Below are positions 11,395 through 22,999 of a stretch of DNA of 64,000 nt, in pieces (position 1 is the first letter of the stretch; each line of letters starts with the position of its first letter). The DNA is from Pyxicephalus adspersus. Its lineage: Eukaryota; Chordata; Amphibia; Anura; Pyxicephalidae. The notes below the pieces were generated by a model, which worked only from the letters and a program-made list of their open reading frames with translations, was not told the DNA's origin and searched no databases. The stretch covers positions 30,017,459-30,081,458 of the forward strand of contig NC_092866.1 of assembly GCF_032062135.1 (NCBI RefSeq). The letters are read 5' to 3'. The position numbers were made by a program, and so were the translations under genes.

Positions 11395-11962
11395 AGGAGA
11401 AATCTTGGGACAAGCCATGCTTTGATGACCAGCAGGATCAAAGAATTCTTAAGTGCGCACATTAGCAGGTAATTTTTTACCACTTTTTGGGATTTCTTTC
11501 TTCCACCCGATTGTCATATTGGCTATGCCTGGAGACAGTACTCCTCTCAAAGAACCTTGATCGGAGGTAATCTAAAATGTTGCATGTATACGTAGTGTAT
11601 GTCCCTTTAATTTCGTTTGTCTGGCATGTAAATGTATTGTATGTCAGTTTTTAAACTTACGTTGTCCTTGTTCCTGTCTTTACCCCATATCTGCTCAGAA
11701 TGAAACTGGTTTTTGTGTTTTACATGGTTTAGAATGTGCCTTCTGTATTAGTAGTGTTGAGATATTCATGCTGGTATTGATTTGTTTGTTTTGTTGGATT
11801 TATATTGTGGAAAATTCTGATTATTGCTAGGAAAGGAATTGTTGGTCTGCATAACATGTTTTTCTAATCAGCATTTTTGTGAGTTCCCCTATGTGAAATT
11901 AGGAGTGTGAGTAGGAGGCTGTTAAATCTGCCTCATTCCTAATGGTGAGATGAGTAACTAGA

Positions 11963-13799
11963 TCCAGAGGATGAGAGAGGCGTGGACCCCTAAGGGGGAG
12001 ATGAATGCGGATTATGGAAAATGGGTTTCTGAGTATTTGCAGAAATGGTATAAATAGACTAAGCAATCTGATATAGAAATTCCATCAGAAGGCACATAAT
12101 AATCTTCCTTTTAAGGTGTTTGTTGTTAGGACTAGGAATAGTAGTAAAAGAGGTAGTAAGACTAAAGCTAGGTACACACTTCCAATATTTATCGTTAGAA
12201 AACGAATGATTACGACCGATCAACGATTATGCACGATTAAATTTGAACGATCGTATTGTGCAAAACTCTGTACATGCTGTAACGTTGCGATCGTTCAAAT
12301 ATAATCCACCAATAGTGTACACACGCTAGATACAATCGTTTGCAGGGAGTGACATGTAAAGGAGAAAGTGTATTGCAGAAACATGCACGATCACTGAATG
12401 ACCGTACACACGATAGATAGTGAACGATCATCCCCCAATCGGATCTGCTGTGACAGTCGTTTTTTTCCAACGACAATCCTCGTTCAGCGGGGTCATTGGT
12501 CACCTTTTTTGTGAACAATTTTCGTCCGATTGGTCATTCGTTTCCAGCGTTAATTATTGGAAGTGTGTACGCAGCTTTGGAGTAAGAAGCAGAAAAGACA
12601 GGGAGATGTAACCCTAAATGAGGAGCATGAAGATAGTGAGGTGTTTGGGGATACTAATGAGACTGAAGAGTATTTTGAAAACAATGCTGCACCTATATTA
12701 GCTGTCGAAGCTCTGGGGAAGTCACAAGGGGAAGCTAGCACTACCAAGATAGAAGTAGGTTCTCAGTATAATATTGGTGCTCGCCCAAAAACTACACAGA
12801 GGCACAGGTATTAGACTCCCCTAAGCTGCATTATGATGAGGTATGTCAAGCATTACACAACCCTTCTTACATTTCTAGCACCCCTTTTGCCTCAGCACCA
12901 CAAATAAGATCAGGTGATCCATTGGGGGCCAGTGGGGGTAGTGATCTTCCCCAATAATATAAGGGAACAATACCAGGAGGACTCCTGGGACATGTGAATG
13001 GGGAGATTAAGGGAGATGAATTTCCAGATAGATCAACCCGACCATATAAGTCACCAGTCGGCAGCGTTCATAGGAGAAATAAAAACCGCCACAATTATGC
13101 CTGTGGGAGAAGGTCTAATACTCGGGCAGGGTGGCTAATCGACCATCTCAGAGCACACTCCCTGGTCTCCGGGAGAAATGAAAAATTTTCTGAATACCAT
13201 CCCAAAACCCAGAAAGAATCCCTGAGCTTTTACAAAAGAATTACACACCATTGCTTACAGTTACCACCATAATGTATCGGATCTATTTCACATAATTGTT
13301 GGAGTGGCATGTCTCATAGATGCTAAAATGATACGGGAAACGTTGGGGATCCCAGATCCATACCCACAGGGCCGCGATACAGTAGCGAAGGCTGTAGAAA
13401 TGACTAATGCATCATTGAATAAGATTGCTAATATGTTTCCCCTTCAATCATGGTGTAAAGAAGTAACAAACATTACACAAAAAGCTAAAGAGCCAGTGGA
13501 GGATTATTTTGACCGTTTTTGGCAGGCTGTAGAGGCTGCCGTGGGTGAACTTGAAGATACAGGAATGGGGAGCACTGTTAGGGACTTCCCTTGTCTCTGG
13601 GCTGAATAAAGAGATACATGACAAGTTAACCATGGGAACTCTGGATTGGAGAGAAAAGTCAATGCCAGCGTTAATGAGCTTGGCTAGCAAGGTTCAAAGG
13701 AACCTTGAAAAGATAGAAGTTAAAAGACCACAGAGAGTTATGATGGTTCAGGCAGTTGAAGGGAAAAGAAGACCATTTATTAAGGACAATTGAGATAGT
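11963..13799 (+). pseudogene. gag: ERV gag polyprotein (matrix, capsid, nucleocapsid), broken
   Basis: Gag assembles the virion core. A matrix-like start may be the ATG at 11963 (MREAWTPKGEMNADYGKWVS). A polar segment at 12116-12161 is cut by a MITE and resumes at 12581 in a compatible frame. Capsid follows: SPGEMKNFL near 13160, then 13304-13609 with FPLQSWCKEVTNITQKAKEP and EDYFDRFWQA. A frame change near 13560 leads to LVSGLNKEIHDKLTMGTLDW. The knuckle at 13821-13862 has CYNCARMGHFARNC, a perfect CX2CX4HX4C, in yet another frame. Several stops and frameshifts make it nonfunctional. Confidence 0.75.
12162..12580. mobile_element. MITE with GCTxxGTACACAC termini, inserted in ERV gag
   Basis: Ends are CTAAAGCTAGGTACACAC and GTGTGTACGCAGCTTTGG, imperfect inverted repeats. 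A 7-base duplication, AGTAAGA, flanks it (12155-12161 and 12581-12587). Removing the element and one duplicate leaves the gag frame continuous. A related element is at 52363-52682. The interior is rich in CGATCG/ATCGTT words and short inverted repeats and has no coding capacity. The 7-8 bp duplication would fit a hAT-type transposase; that is inference. Confidence 0.8.
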
Positions 13800-13820
13800 A
13801 AAGAAAGTAAGGAAGATAGG

Positions 13821-14251
13821 TGTTACAATTGTGCTAGGATGGGGCATTTTGCTAGGAATTGCAGATGGGAGAGAAGGAATCCATACTCCAGGGGAGGGAA
13901 AGAGACCTGACGGGGAGGGCTTCCAGTGTTATGGTGATTTCAGAGTCCAGGGAGGGTGATGCCTTTGTTAGGCTGACATTGAGGGACATGCCTTTTCATG
14001 CACTCGAATGTCTGGTGGACATTGGAGCTGCCCGATCTGTTCTCAAATCATCAGATGCTTCTCCTTTAAAAAATACTAACGTCATACAAGGAATTGGCTT
14101 AAATGGACAGCAAGTCCCTTTGTATGAAACCGAAGAAACTGGTGTTTCGATCGGACCATTAACTACTTCAATGTCATTTGTAATGAGAGATTCAGTACCA
14201 TGTGATCTATTGGGGAAAGATGCTCTGATAAATATTAAAAGCGAAAATTGA
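13821..14251 (+). pseudogene. pol: ERV nucleocapsid zinc knuckle and protease, broken
   Basis: After the zinc knuckle, the frame from about 13859 to 14251 has the retroviral aspartic protease pattern: strand-forming sequence, then CLVDIGAARSVLKSS, flap-like region, and CDLLGKDALI near the C terminus (the conserved 'LLGRD' block). The catalytic triplet reads D-I-G rather than the usual D-T/S-G, so an active-site position is changed. The frame stops at 14249-14251. Sequence like the RT N-terminus seems to continue in another frame to about 14382 and then ends abruptly. Confidence 0.75.
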
Positions 14252-15463
14252 CTATACGGAAAATGGACCTATTGTGTCTGTCCTTTGCTCATCAGAGAAT
14301 TTTCACAGCTTAGAAAGTATCATTCCCCTTATGGCAGTAAAAACCCCTGATCCTGAATTGGTTTCATATAAACCCTTTCTATAACTCACTGACATACCTC
14401 CATGCCTTCTAAGCCCTCTCATAATGTATATTTTCTGATCTTTCAAGTCCTTTGAAAAACTCATATCTACCCCTACGACCCACACATTTATATTTGTCAT
14501 ACAATAATACCTATTTTATATTTCCTTTAGGTAACACATTATTATCCAAGACATAACTTTAGTTGAACTACAAAAATGCCATTATTTCTCCTTTTAGTTT
14601 TTGTTTTGTTTTACGTTGATATATACATGGAAAACCTTTTTTGAATACCATGCGCATAGTAAATAGACTTTAATTTCAACCATTGATGACTTTAATATAC
14701 TGTATATTTTGCATAATTACATGCTATTCTTTTAACGATGTATCAACATGGTTTCCCCATTTATCATATATTATATATACGGTTTATTACCCCTATTTAT
14801 CTACCATCTCTACTCTCATACAAGATATCTAGTACATACACAACTTCCTATCTATTTACTATCATTCACTCTAATCTCTCTAATCTTTTTATTTCAGTGG
14901 TGTGACCGCTCCACCCTTGGTTTACCTCCCTCCCCCTCTCTCCCCTTCTGACGGTCTACAAGGGACGGAAGGCATGCCCGGAGGAGCTGACCAGCCTACC
15001 CCTCCCCCTGGGCTGCAATAACAGTGGTGACTCATGGCCTATGGTGCCCAAAACCAGTACTGAGAGAAAACTCACTTCTCTCGCTCTGGTGAGATTAACG
15101 GCGGTGGTTTGTGTGGGCATGGGAAGAACAAGTGGACGAGCGTACACACCCCTTAATACAAATGATCAACGCCTCAGATACGCCCCAGGGCAAGTCTAAA
15201 TCACTTACGAACACCCCCTGTATTAACTGAGCAAAATTTTGACAGTACACACATATTCCCTACACATGTGCTACCAGCATAAGCATCATTATGTAGCTAA
15301 GGGTGAAAGTGGTTTCACACTTCCGCCCTCCAATGCAGCTGTGCAACTGGTATGTGCAGCCGCACCGATAGCCAATTAACCCATTGATATTTCTATATAA
15401 TAAATTGGCATCTGCAGAACCAGTCCCCCCGGTGGCTGGCTGCGGATGTGCTCATCTTACACT

Positions 15464-15667
15464 GGGCCTGATTTATGAAAGCTCTCACTTTCATCAGTGA
15501 AGCTGGGTGATCCAGAAAACCTGGAATGAATTTCCTCAATGGCATTTGCTATTTGTTATCAAATATTTTTTTCCTGGACCAGATCCATTCCAGGTTTGCT
15601 GAATCACCCACTTGACTGATGAAACTGTATTCTCTCCAGCTTTGGAGAGCTTTAAAAAATCATGCCC
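15464..15667. mobile_element. Palindromic MITE (GGGCCTGATTTAT family), copy 1
   Basis: Starts GGGCCTGATTTATGAAAGC and ends in the near-complement (...GAGAGCTTTAAAAAATCATGCCC). The two halves form a long imperfect hairpin built from TCATCAGTGAAGCTGGGTGA, GATCCAGAAAACCTGGAATG and their complements. Two more copies lie in the copia element (32865-33080, 33502-33706). No coding capacity; no clear target-site duplication here. Confidence 0.85.
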
Positions 15668-16998
15668 GCTTTATCACTAATGTAAATGGGTATCTGCTCA
15701 GTCATTTTTTACATACTAAACTCTGACAATCTTGCTATATATTTTAATACATACTTCTTTGCTTTTTAGACTTGTTTTATTAATTGCTTATCGTATCAAG
15801 CACACCTTTTAACACTGATGCCCTAATAACCAATGAGTAAGTATATAATCTACTTTTACATCTCGGTATATATCAAATTTATTTAATACCCAGCATTATA
15901 CATTGCCATATCTTATAACTAATCTTTCCTATAGAGACGACCTTGCTGGGATGTTTTGTCCCATACTTCCAAAGCACATAGTCCTTTGATATATACGCAG
16001 GAATAAGTAAGTAACGTTTTTTTTTTTTAATATTGGGAACTATACAATTCCTGTCAATTACATCTTATAATACCTAATCCAATTTCCTTACTTCTAGTCT
16101 AGTTCTAGTTATTTAAGCACTATTCACCACATGGGACTTTTCATCAAGCTTTGTATCTAGGCAACAAACTTATTTCTATCTCATCCCCCAACATTGGCTG
16201 AGAGGTAACTAGCTCTTCTTTTTTTGCCACTACCCTAAGTTCATAAGCTACCTATAATGTTTCCACTAGTTAATATGTATTGCTCACATACTTCTTGTAA
16301 TTCAAGAACTACAGATAACTCCAACAACCTCAACAAGGTGATACAGTCATTTGATAGTAGGATCCCCACAATTTCCTATTGACCTCTAGTGTTTCCCATA
16401 TATAAGTGTCCCTATACTCATTAGCCTGACTCTTTTGAGACCAACCTCAATGGAAAATAACTTTAATATAAAGTATTTCAACATCTATTATCTCCTTCAC
16501 AGACTTTTTTTTCAATATCCTCATCTCCAATTTGAAATCCCTGTGCTTCTCTCAGCGCCATCTCTACTTTGTTTTCCTCACTTTGTTACAATTTTATAGT
16601 CACATTTCGGACTCCATTCCTAGTAAGTCCATCTAACACCCTTTTTTTGTATTGTATATTAATCTTTTAACTTGTGTGTGTAAATATATATATACTTATA
16701 ACTAGGGAAATTCTATACCAAAAAATGTTCTTGGACACAATAATTTGTGGAATTGACCTTGCTATGTCAATGTTACAGTTTATTACCCTTTGCAATACAA
16801 AAGAGATTTGACTGATAACTCTGTGTTCATTGACAACAAAAAGAGGTTCATTGTACTATTGCCTAATCCACGCTTTTCAATTGACATGCAATACACTTGA
16901 TGTTTTATTGTATTTTCTTAACCCTAACTCACTATTATCCAGTAAATTATGTTCTATATGTATTTTTTCTTAGCTCATACCTATCCAAGTTTCTAGAT

Positions 16999-17036
16999 GC
17001 CCTGAGGAAGCCATCTTTTTGGCAAAACGCGTCGGG
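16999..17036 (+). ncRNA. Hammerhead-like motif
   Basis: CTGAGGA at 17002-17008, then A-GCC-loop-GGC, then AAAACGCGTC and GGGG. The stem II arms are GCC/GGC; stem I is weak (CC/GG). Position G12 of a classic hammerhead reads A, and there is an extra A after CTGAGGA, so catalysis is doubtful. Confidence 0.5.
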
Positions 17037-17249
17037 GTTAATCTGAGACATTGGAATTTCTTGAGTACAACTCACTTATTATTTTGCATTGTTTTTCATT
17101 GATCTATATCTATATATCCCACATGTTTAATTTACTTTCAATGCTTGTATAGTACATATGTAGTGTAATATGTAATTAAAAAGCAACCGATCTTTAACTT
17201 AATATTACTTTCATTAATGTCATTCCTCAATATACCTTAAAGAGCAAAT

Positions 17250-17680
17250 ACCTGAACATGTCAGCTCCCAAAAAAGGGCTAATAGCACTATTACTGGATG
17301 TATTAGCAAATTCAGAAGCCCTGTTAAAGTGGGTGACCACCCCTAAAACACATCATACCAGTGGTGAGTGAGCATCTGTTGAATTTCTGACTCTACTCTG
17401 ACTGACTATTTTCTTAGTAGCAATAGTTGTATATATCTCATGAGCTTTACTTTTGTTAAGCAATTCTATTTGTTTTGCAATAGCTTTACTATCAAGCAAT
17501 ATGTTTTTCAGATCCTCAAGCGGTAGCTGTACTCTACTGATTTTAAGTAGAGTTACATTAAAATCTTTCATCAGAACATGACTTCTATTATTCCATGTAA
17601 AATGAGTTAAATTGTCAATGCAACCTGCAAATGGAATTGTTACATCACAATTGTTACAAAATCTTCTACAAATTTCTCAT
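17250..17680 (-). pseudogene. Unidentified ORF, possibly ERV env fragment
   Basis: A minus-strand frame is open from about 17680 to 17353 with NCDVTIPFAGCIDNLTHFTW then a leucine/isoleucine-rich heptad-like stretch (LEDLKNILLDSKAIAKQIEL). A shifted frame continues to about 17230. It lies downstream of the ERV-L-like pol in the same orientation, with a transposon-like pseudogene between. Cysteines followed by a coiled coil would suit a transmembrane envelope subunit, but I see no fusion peptide, membrane span or family signature. Could be chance. Confidence 0.2.
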
Positions 17681-17967
17681 TTGTTACTGCACAAATACGT
17701 TGTGGGGCTGTTTATACGAACATCCTAAAGGTTAATGGCATAATAACCCATTTACATACATTGATAGAATGCAGCTGCAAACATGGTTCATATACAGACG
17801 ATTGCAATTTACACACTTTATACCATTATATGTAATAACCTGAATGTAATATTTATTTCAATTTCTTTTTTTCATACAAAGGATTTATTGTTACTCTTTC
17901 ACATTGTTTTTACCATAAAACATTTGAAAATTAATCGGGTAAGCGGTTAAGGTAAAAATTTACACTA

Positions 17968-19606
17968 TTAGCTTTTCCTGGAGTGTTCAGTGTTAGGAAA
18001 ATCCCGCCAGATGCTCCAACAATAGTCAGCCATTTTATGTACATCCCATCTACCCTGATAACGTCCTTTCATGACCTTCAAATCTTGGTGGAATCGTTCA
18101 CATTGCTCATCACTGACTGAACCAAAGTTTTCCATGAAGTTGGAAAGATGGCTATGCAGAAAATGCACCGTGATGCTCATATTGCAACCAAGCATTTTGT
18201 AGCTCTCCAAGAGTTTCTGGAATATTTCTGTGTAATTATTTGCTCGTGTGTTTCCAAGAAAGTACTTGACAGTGGTTTTGAATGATAACCAAGCATTTTT
18301 TTCAACTTCTGACATTGTCCTGATGAAATGTTCATCTTTGATAAGCTGCCGAATTTGTGGACCATCAAACACACCAGCCTTTATTTTTTCAAATGGCAGG
18401 CTAAGAAATGCCAAAATTAGGTACTTGAAACAGTCTCCTTCAGTTGGCAAAGCTTTAACGAACAACTTCGTCAAACCCAGTTTCATGTGCAGAGGCAGGA
18501 ATATATTCTTTCTATCAACAAGTGGTTCATGTAGAATGTTTGGATCACCTGGTTTTAAGGCAGATCTTGGAGGCAAATTCGTTTCCACTCAATGCCTCTC
18601 ATGAGCTCTGCTGTCCCACATGCACAGATAACAGGGATACTTGGTGTATCCGCGTTGCTGACCAAGAAGGAAGCATACCATTTTAAGGTCAACACAGATG
18701 ACCCAATTGTGTTGGTGATATTGCAACAACTCAATGACTCTCTTTATGTCTGCATATTCTTCACAAAGAAACTGAATGGTCAATTGGGACTGACCCACAT
18801 ATATTGTCATTGTGAAAGAGTACACGCTTTAAGCTCCGCTTTGAGCTATCGATGAATAGTTGCCATTGAGTTGAGTTATAGATTGGAATTCCCAATTCCT
18901 CCAATAAACCAGGTATGTTATGGCATTTCACTAAGCCACTGTCAGCTCTAAAGTACTGCGGAAATGCAAATTCTCTTGTTTGAAAATACGATACCTTTGT
19001 TCCATTTACAAGTAAGTTTTTCCCACGCAGTCTTGATGCAACGAGTTCTGAAGCCTTCTTCAATAGTCCTAAATCATGTGCCAAATCACTTAACTTATGC
19101 TGATCAAATCCCTTACGAACAGAGTCCTCTTCAATTTCAAACTCTTCATCATTGTTGTCACCTAGTTCATCACTACAATCATGTTCTTCAAGAGAGGCTA
19201 GTGTAACGAAAACCGGCATTGGGATTTCATCTGAATGAGCCACTGAGTGTATAGCCCGTGATAGACTAGGATACTCTGTTACATTTATTTTTCTTGTTAT
19301 GTGCTGAAGTTTTCACTGCATATGGCATCTTATCACGTGTTCCCTTTGTCCGCATCCCTAACCCTTGACACACAGTTTGCACACCTTATGAGGGGCCCAA
19401 GACTTATCTTGATCACCAAGTTTAACTTTAAAATATGCCAAATAGGCTTGCTCTACAAATGTGTTGATGTTCGCCCTTTGACTGGGAATGGTGAAACTGC
19501 CACAAATATAACAAAATGAATCGGGGTTGTTTCGGCACTTACAACGAGAAACAGCAGAGCCATGGCCTGAAAGAAAGGAAATACGTGTGTAAGTAGAAAA
19601 ATACAT
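17968..19606 (-). pseudogene. Broken gene of an unclassified transposon-like protein family
   Basis: Three minus-strand frames form one protein. 19606-19358 has a cysteine-rich N-terminus (CRNNPDSFCYICGSF, then KSWAPHKVCKLCVKG), likely metal-binding. 19243-18761 continues with SELVASRLRGKNLL, LFIDSSKRSLKRVLFHN and GSVPIDHS. 18825-18589 has VICVDLKMVCFLLGQQ, GYTKYPCYLCMWDSRA; 18588-17968 has LHEPLVDRKN, MKLGLTKLFVKAL and GSVSDEQCERFHQDL..RYQGRWD..KMADYCW. I know this arrangement as a widespread 'uncharacterised' protein repeated in many animal genomes, so it is probably a mobile-element protein; the superfamily is unknown to me. At least one stop and two frameshifts break it. Confidence 0.7.
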
Positions 19607-19618
19607 TTTGCTTATTTA

Positions 19619-20780
19619 CTACGCAGAGCAGCGTACAACCTCTGACCACACTGTCTTGCGTGTAAATGAATAGCCTATACAAATCCACGCTACAGTAATC
19701 ATAGACAGGGGGGGGGGGGGGTCTACTTTGATCATACGCTTTTTCCTTTTATACTCCCTAGTATAATCCTCATACTCATATTCCACATCGGGCTCTTCAG
19801 TACTATCAGGCTCATGAGTCTTGACCTTTTTTTTGTTAGCATGAGTGACCAGTGGCCTCCCTCCCCCCATAGTAAGGGTGTCTTTTGTGGGATTATGGGG
19901 CACAATTTTAACATTACCCAAAAAACTATGCACTCTTTTCTTCACATTGCTATTTATTTATAATATAAGGCGAAGGAGTGGTATGGCTTTTTGTTCCCTT
20001 TACCTTTATGGGGCTTTTTATCTCTTCTTTCTTAAAAGCCTTTACTGTGGGTTTCTTACCCTGACAATCAGGATTATCTGGAGGGAAATTAATTTACAAA
20101 TTAACTTTAAAATGCTTTACCTGGGTCTCCACTTCTTGACAAGTGGACAGTACCCTTACTAATTGGTACTTTGTAATTTTTGGTTAGGTTTCCTTAGTAA
20201 AAGCAAGAACAAACCATGCATGAGCAGGTCCTTCATGCTTTTCAACCGGAAAATCCTTCCAAAACAAACTCCAACAAATCAGTACATCCAAACCCTCCAT
20301 TGCTGTTATGGAGGTGTTCAGAACTTGATATTTTTTACTGGGATCAGCGTCTGTCAAGTTGACCTGTCGTTCAGTATTATTTTGAGTCCTGAAGCCAGGT
20401 CCTTTTAAATTATTGATGCCGGACGTTCTAAGCGTTTCGGGTCCCCCTATCAGCACCTGATATAGGACCATCTTCAGCTATTCCTCGTGGGGTACATGAA
20501 CACAGGTGTATGACCAATTGGTTTGTATTTTAATCGTGGCCAAATCCTGGTACACAACATGAATCTGGTTGCTTCCAATTAAATCCTCAAAAATCTTCAC
20601 TTTCATTCAATTAAGCTGCACATAGCGTGTTCGAGTTCCAGGTTTTGGAAATTCCGCTCCACCATCCATATTTGTCACTCAGGGGTCCCAGGTCCCTTTC
20701 GGGAGCATCTCCTTGGACCACAGGGGGACCAATCAGTACAGTCAAGGCACAGACAACAGTCATCACCTAATAAACAAAAA
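19619..20780 (-). pseudogene. Possible env remnant of the ERV-L-like provirus
   Basis: Directly after the dUTPase frame, the minus strand encodes a signal-peptide-like start (MTVVCALTVLIGPPVVQGDA, near 20752-20693) followed, across frameshifts, by segments with N-glycosylation sequons (NWSY, NTSI) and tryptophan/cysteine-bearing stretches at 20471-20184. The last frame, 19945-19619, is acidic then basic (EYKRKKRM) and ends with a short hydrophobic run. Position and composition suggest a retroviral surface glycoprotein. There is no family-specific motif I can name, and it is badly broken. Mammalian ERV-L generally lacks env. Confidence 0.35.
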
Positions 20781-20784
20781 AGTC

Positions 20785-21207
20785 TTATTCTCTCAAATAA
20801 CACTTTTGCTGGGGCCCATACTCCCAGCGTTCTTGACCTGGTCTCATTATTAGCACTGTATTGTCTTTTCCTATAGCTATTACCTCGGGTTCATCTGGGG
20901 GCCCTGTGGGGTTTCTCACCCAGACTTTTGCTCCTGCATTTGTATTTGTAGACCAGAATCCCTCCCCTCTTACAGTTGACACTGGAGGTGGTGCTCCTTC
21001 CTCCATCTTGGCCATAAACAGAATGAGCAACAATTTTGCGATTCGGTCCTTTGCCTGAATGAGGATGTTTTGGTCCCCATGAGTGATTAGTAACACCTTT
21101 ATTTCTCCTTGGTAATTTGAATCGATCACTCCACCTAGTACGGCCACCCCTTTTAATGCCATGGTAGATCGCGGAGCGATCGGCCCATAGAGGGTGGGAT
21201 TTAACAA
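20785..21207 (-). pseudogene. pol: Retroviral dUTPase domain with C-terminal tail
   Basis: dUTPase hydrolyses dUTP and limits uracil in DNA. The 140-codon frame carries the trimeric dUTPase motifs in order: APRSTMALKG (motif 2), GGVIDSNYQGEIKVLL (motif 3), KDRIAKLLL (motif 4, usually G-D-R-I-A-Q) and RGEGFWSTN (glycine-rich motif 5). After that, a GAKVWVRNPTGPP...IAIGKDNTV tail looks like an SH3-like integrase C-terminal piece. The frame is open through this region; whether it was fused to integrase upstream is obscured by frameshifts. Confidence 0.8.
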
Positions 21208-21299
21208 CCCAAACCAGTCCTGTATACCTGTACTTTACCTATTCCTAGTTTCATAGTATCCACGGTGTGTAGATCCAAGCCGGGGGCTTCCAGAGAGGC

Positions 21300-22126
21300 T
21301 CAATAAGGCATCTGTGCTTCTGGATGTATTTTACTGCAGCACATTAGCTTACCTGTATCCTGGGTGTACCTGTACCAGGGTGTCAAGATCCTCATTAAAG
21401 ATGTCTCTGTTTCTGCTGTTGGTCTGTTGTTAAGCACTTGAAGAGCTTTCTGTAAATTGTCCCTCCATTGTCCATGCTCACCTTCACCTAATTGCCTCCG
21501 TTTGTCTTTTAATAATCCATTCATTCTCTCTATTAGCCCAGCAGCTAGTGGGTAATAGTAAATATAAAAAATCCATTCAATATTGTTCTCTTATGAAAGG
21601 CCTTGTACCTGTCCACCTTTAAAGTGACTTCCGTTATCCATTTGGATTTGGATAGGCACGCCATAAGTATTGTATAATTACTTGCAATGTCTTGATCGTA
21701 TTCCTCTGCGTGGCTCTCTTGCACAGGTGACCAACCATGTACTCAGAAAATGGGGCTACAGCCGTACACACATATCTGCAACATCTGCTCTCATTGGCAG
21801 TGGGCAACATGGCACATTGGCAGTGGGCCAATATAGTCCATTTGCCAAATCTGGCCCGGCAACTTACCTCTGGCAATCTGTCCCATCGCTGTTCCCGGGA
21901 CTGTCCTTTTCTGGACATGTTGACATATCAGACATTCTAAAATCACTGTTTTTATTAGAACAAAAGTGAGTGGTATTCCTCTATCCGATGCCCACCTGTA
22001 TATTGCCTTTTCCCCAAAATGCCCGCTTTTTTTGGTGGGCCCAATGAGCAGTGGCTCGTAGCAATTTTTCTGTTCCTTCTTCCAAGGTTGCCTCAGAAAC
22101 ATGGGCAGCATGATCTGCTTGAGCAT
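21300..22126 (-). pseudogene. pol: Retroviral integrase domain, broken
   Basis: Integrase joins viral DNA to the host genome. Three minus-strand frames carry it: 22126-21791 with the zinc-binding end (ILECLICQHVQKR) and first catalytic Asp in QIWQMDYIGPLP; then a segment with the second Asp in QMDNGSHFKG near 21635-21600; and 21524-21300 preceded by the catalytic Glu in GLIERMNGLLKD. The DD-E residues can all be seen, but in different frames, with a stop after the second Asp block. RNase H lies upstream and dUTPase downstream. Confidence 0.75.
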
Positions 22127-22586
22127 TATACAGACATTCTAATGAGTCAAGTGGTACATGTGCATCAACATGGCATACAGTCATCTTAGTATTTCCTGCC
22201 ATGCCTAGAATATCGTCCCAGAGTTCTTTTCCCAAGACTTCCTTACCATTTATGTTCCACCCATGTTTATTCCACGTCATCATCCATGTGGTCAGCCCAT
22301 TAGCTACTGACCAACAGTCAGTATAAATTTGACACTCCCCTCCTTGCTGTTGTTTAAGAACCTGATACACTGCATACAATTCAGCATATTTACTACTTTT
22401 ACCTTTTTCCACTGTGTCCAGGACCCTTTTCCTATTTACATACTTAGCAGAGCCATCTGTGAACCATACATGTCCTTTTGATTCCTTGGGCAACTCTGAG
22501 TAGGGAACTCCCCATTTCACTGGGGATTCCTCTACAGGAGGGGGTGCGTTTGCGTTCTCTTCCCCCTCTACTGGCACAGTGGCCAT
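21981..22586 (-). pseudogene. pol: Retroviral RNase H domain with start of integrase
   Basis: The 201-codon frame has a recognisable RNase H: VWFTDGSAKY (first Asp), SSKYAELYAVYQVL (Glu), IYTDCWSVANGL (second Asp) and NAQADHAAH (last Asp), so the D-E-D-D set is present. It degrades the RNA strand of RNA:DNA hybrids in reverse transcription. The C-terminal residues run into the integrase zinc-binding region. This is the longest intact stretch of the provirus. Confidence 0.8.
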
Positions 22587-22999
22587 TTTTTCATGTAAGG
22601 CAGCCAGCCCTGGCTGCCCCTGTATAGCCCTGGAACTTATGTACCATTTCCACCTAATTACGGTGGACCTCTAGTACATGACCTATTTTATGGGTTTTAG
22701 GGTCACTCATGACCCATTGTATGATAGGAATCTGTGGTCTGAGAGTAACCGCATGATTTAATGTTAGCTGTTCTGTATCTATCAGAGCTAAGTAACATGC
22801 TAATAGTTGCTAATAGTCTTTAAGGGGGTGTAGCTCCCCCCTGCACTGGGAAACTTCCTGTTCCAGAAACCCTTTTACATTGCTGTTTTTGCTATAAACT
22901 CCAGTTGGCATATTGGTCATTGACCGATACATGCAACTCAACCTCTTCATCCTGGATTGGCCATAAATCTACGGCCTGCTGGATAGCTTCCTTTGCTAG

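Larger units (their letters stand above)
11204..14382 (+). mobile_element. Truncated endogenous retrovirus (LTR remnant, gag, protease)
   Basis: Order on plus: an R/U5-like LTR remnant with AATAAA, a candidate primer-binding site, an untranslated leader, gag with matrix-like start, capsid and CCHC zinc knuckle, then a retroviral protease. Similarity ends near 14382, where an unrelated noncoding repeat begins; RT, RNase H, integrase, env and 3' LTR are absent. A MITE interrupts gag (12162-12580). The class is most like gamma/epsilon-type retroviruses by gag and protease layout, which is an inference. Confidence 0.75.
14383..17040 (+). mobile_element. Noncoding repeat ending in a hammerhead-like motif
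   Basis: A pyrimidine-rich, gene-free stretch that resembles 50895-52213: both carry a C/T tract, then CTACAAGGGA, later CAG..CCAGTCCCC..GTGGCTG.CTGCGGA, and both end in a hammerhead-like motif. In this copy a MITE (15464-15667) interrupts the shared part. The duplication of order and motif supports one repeat family, possibly part of a Penelope-like element because such elements can carry hammerheads. No protein-coding part is visible. Confidence 0.5.

Noticed and set aside
17968..19606. Assigning the transposon-like pseudogene to hAT or piggyBac
   Set aside because: It lacks BED, RW-type hAT blocks and the piggyBac DDD arrangement; I left it unclassified.
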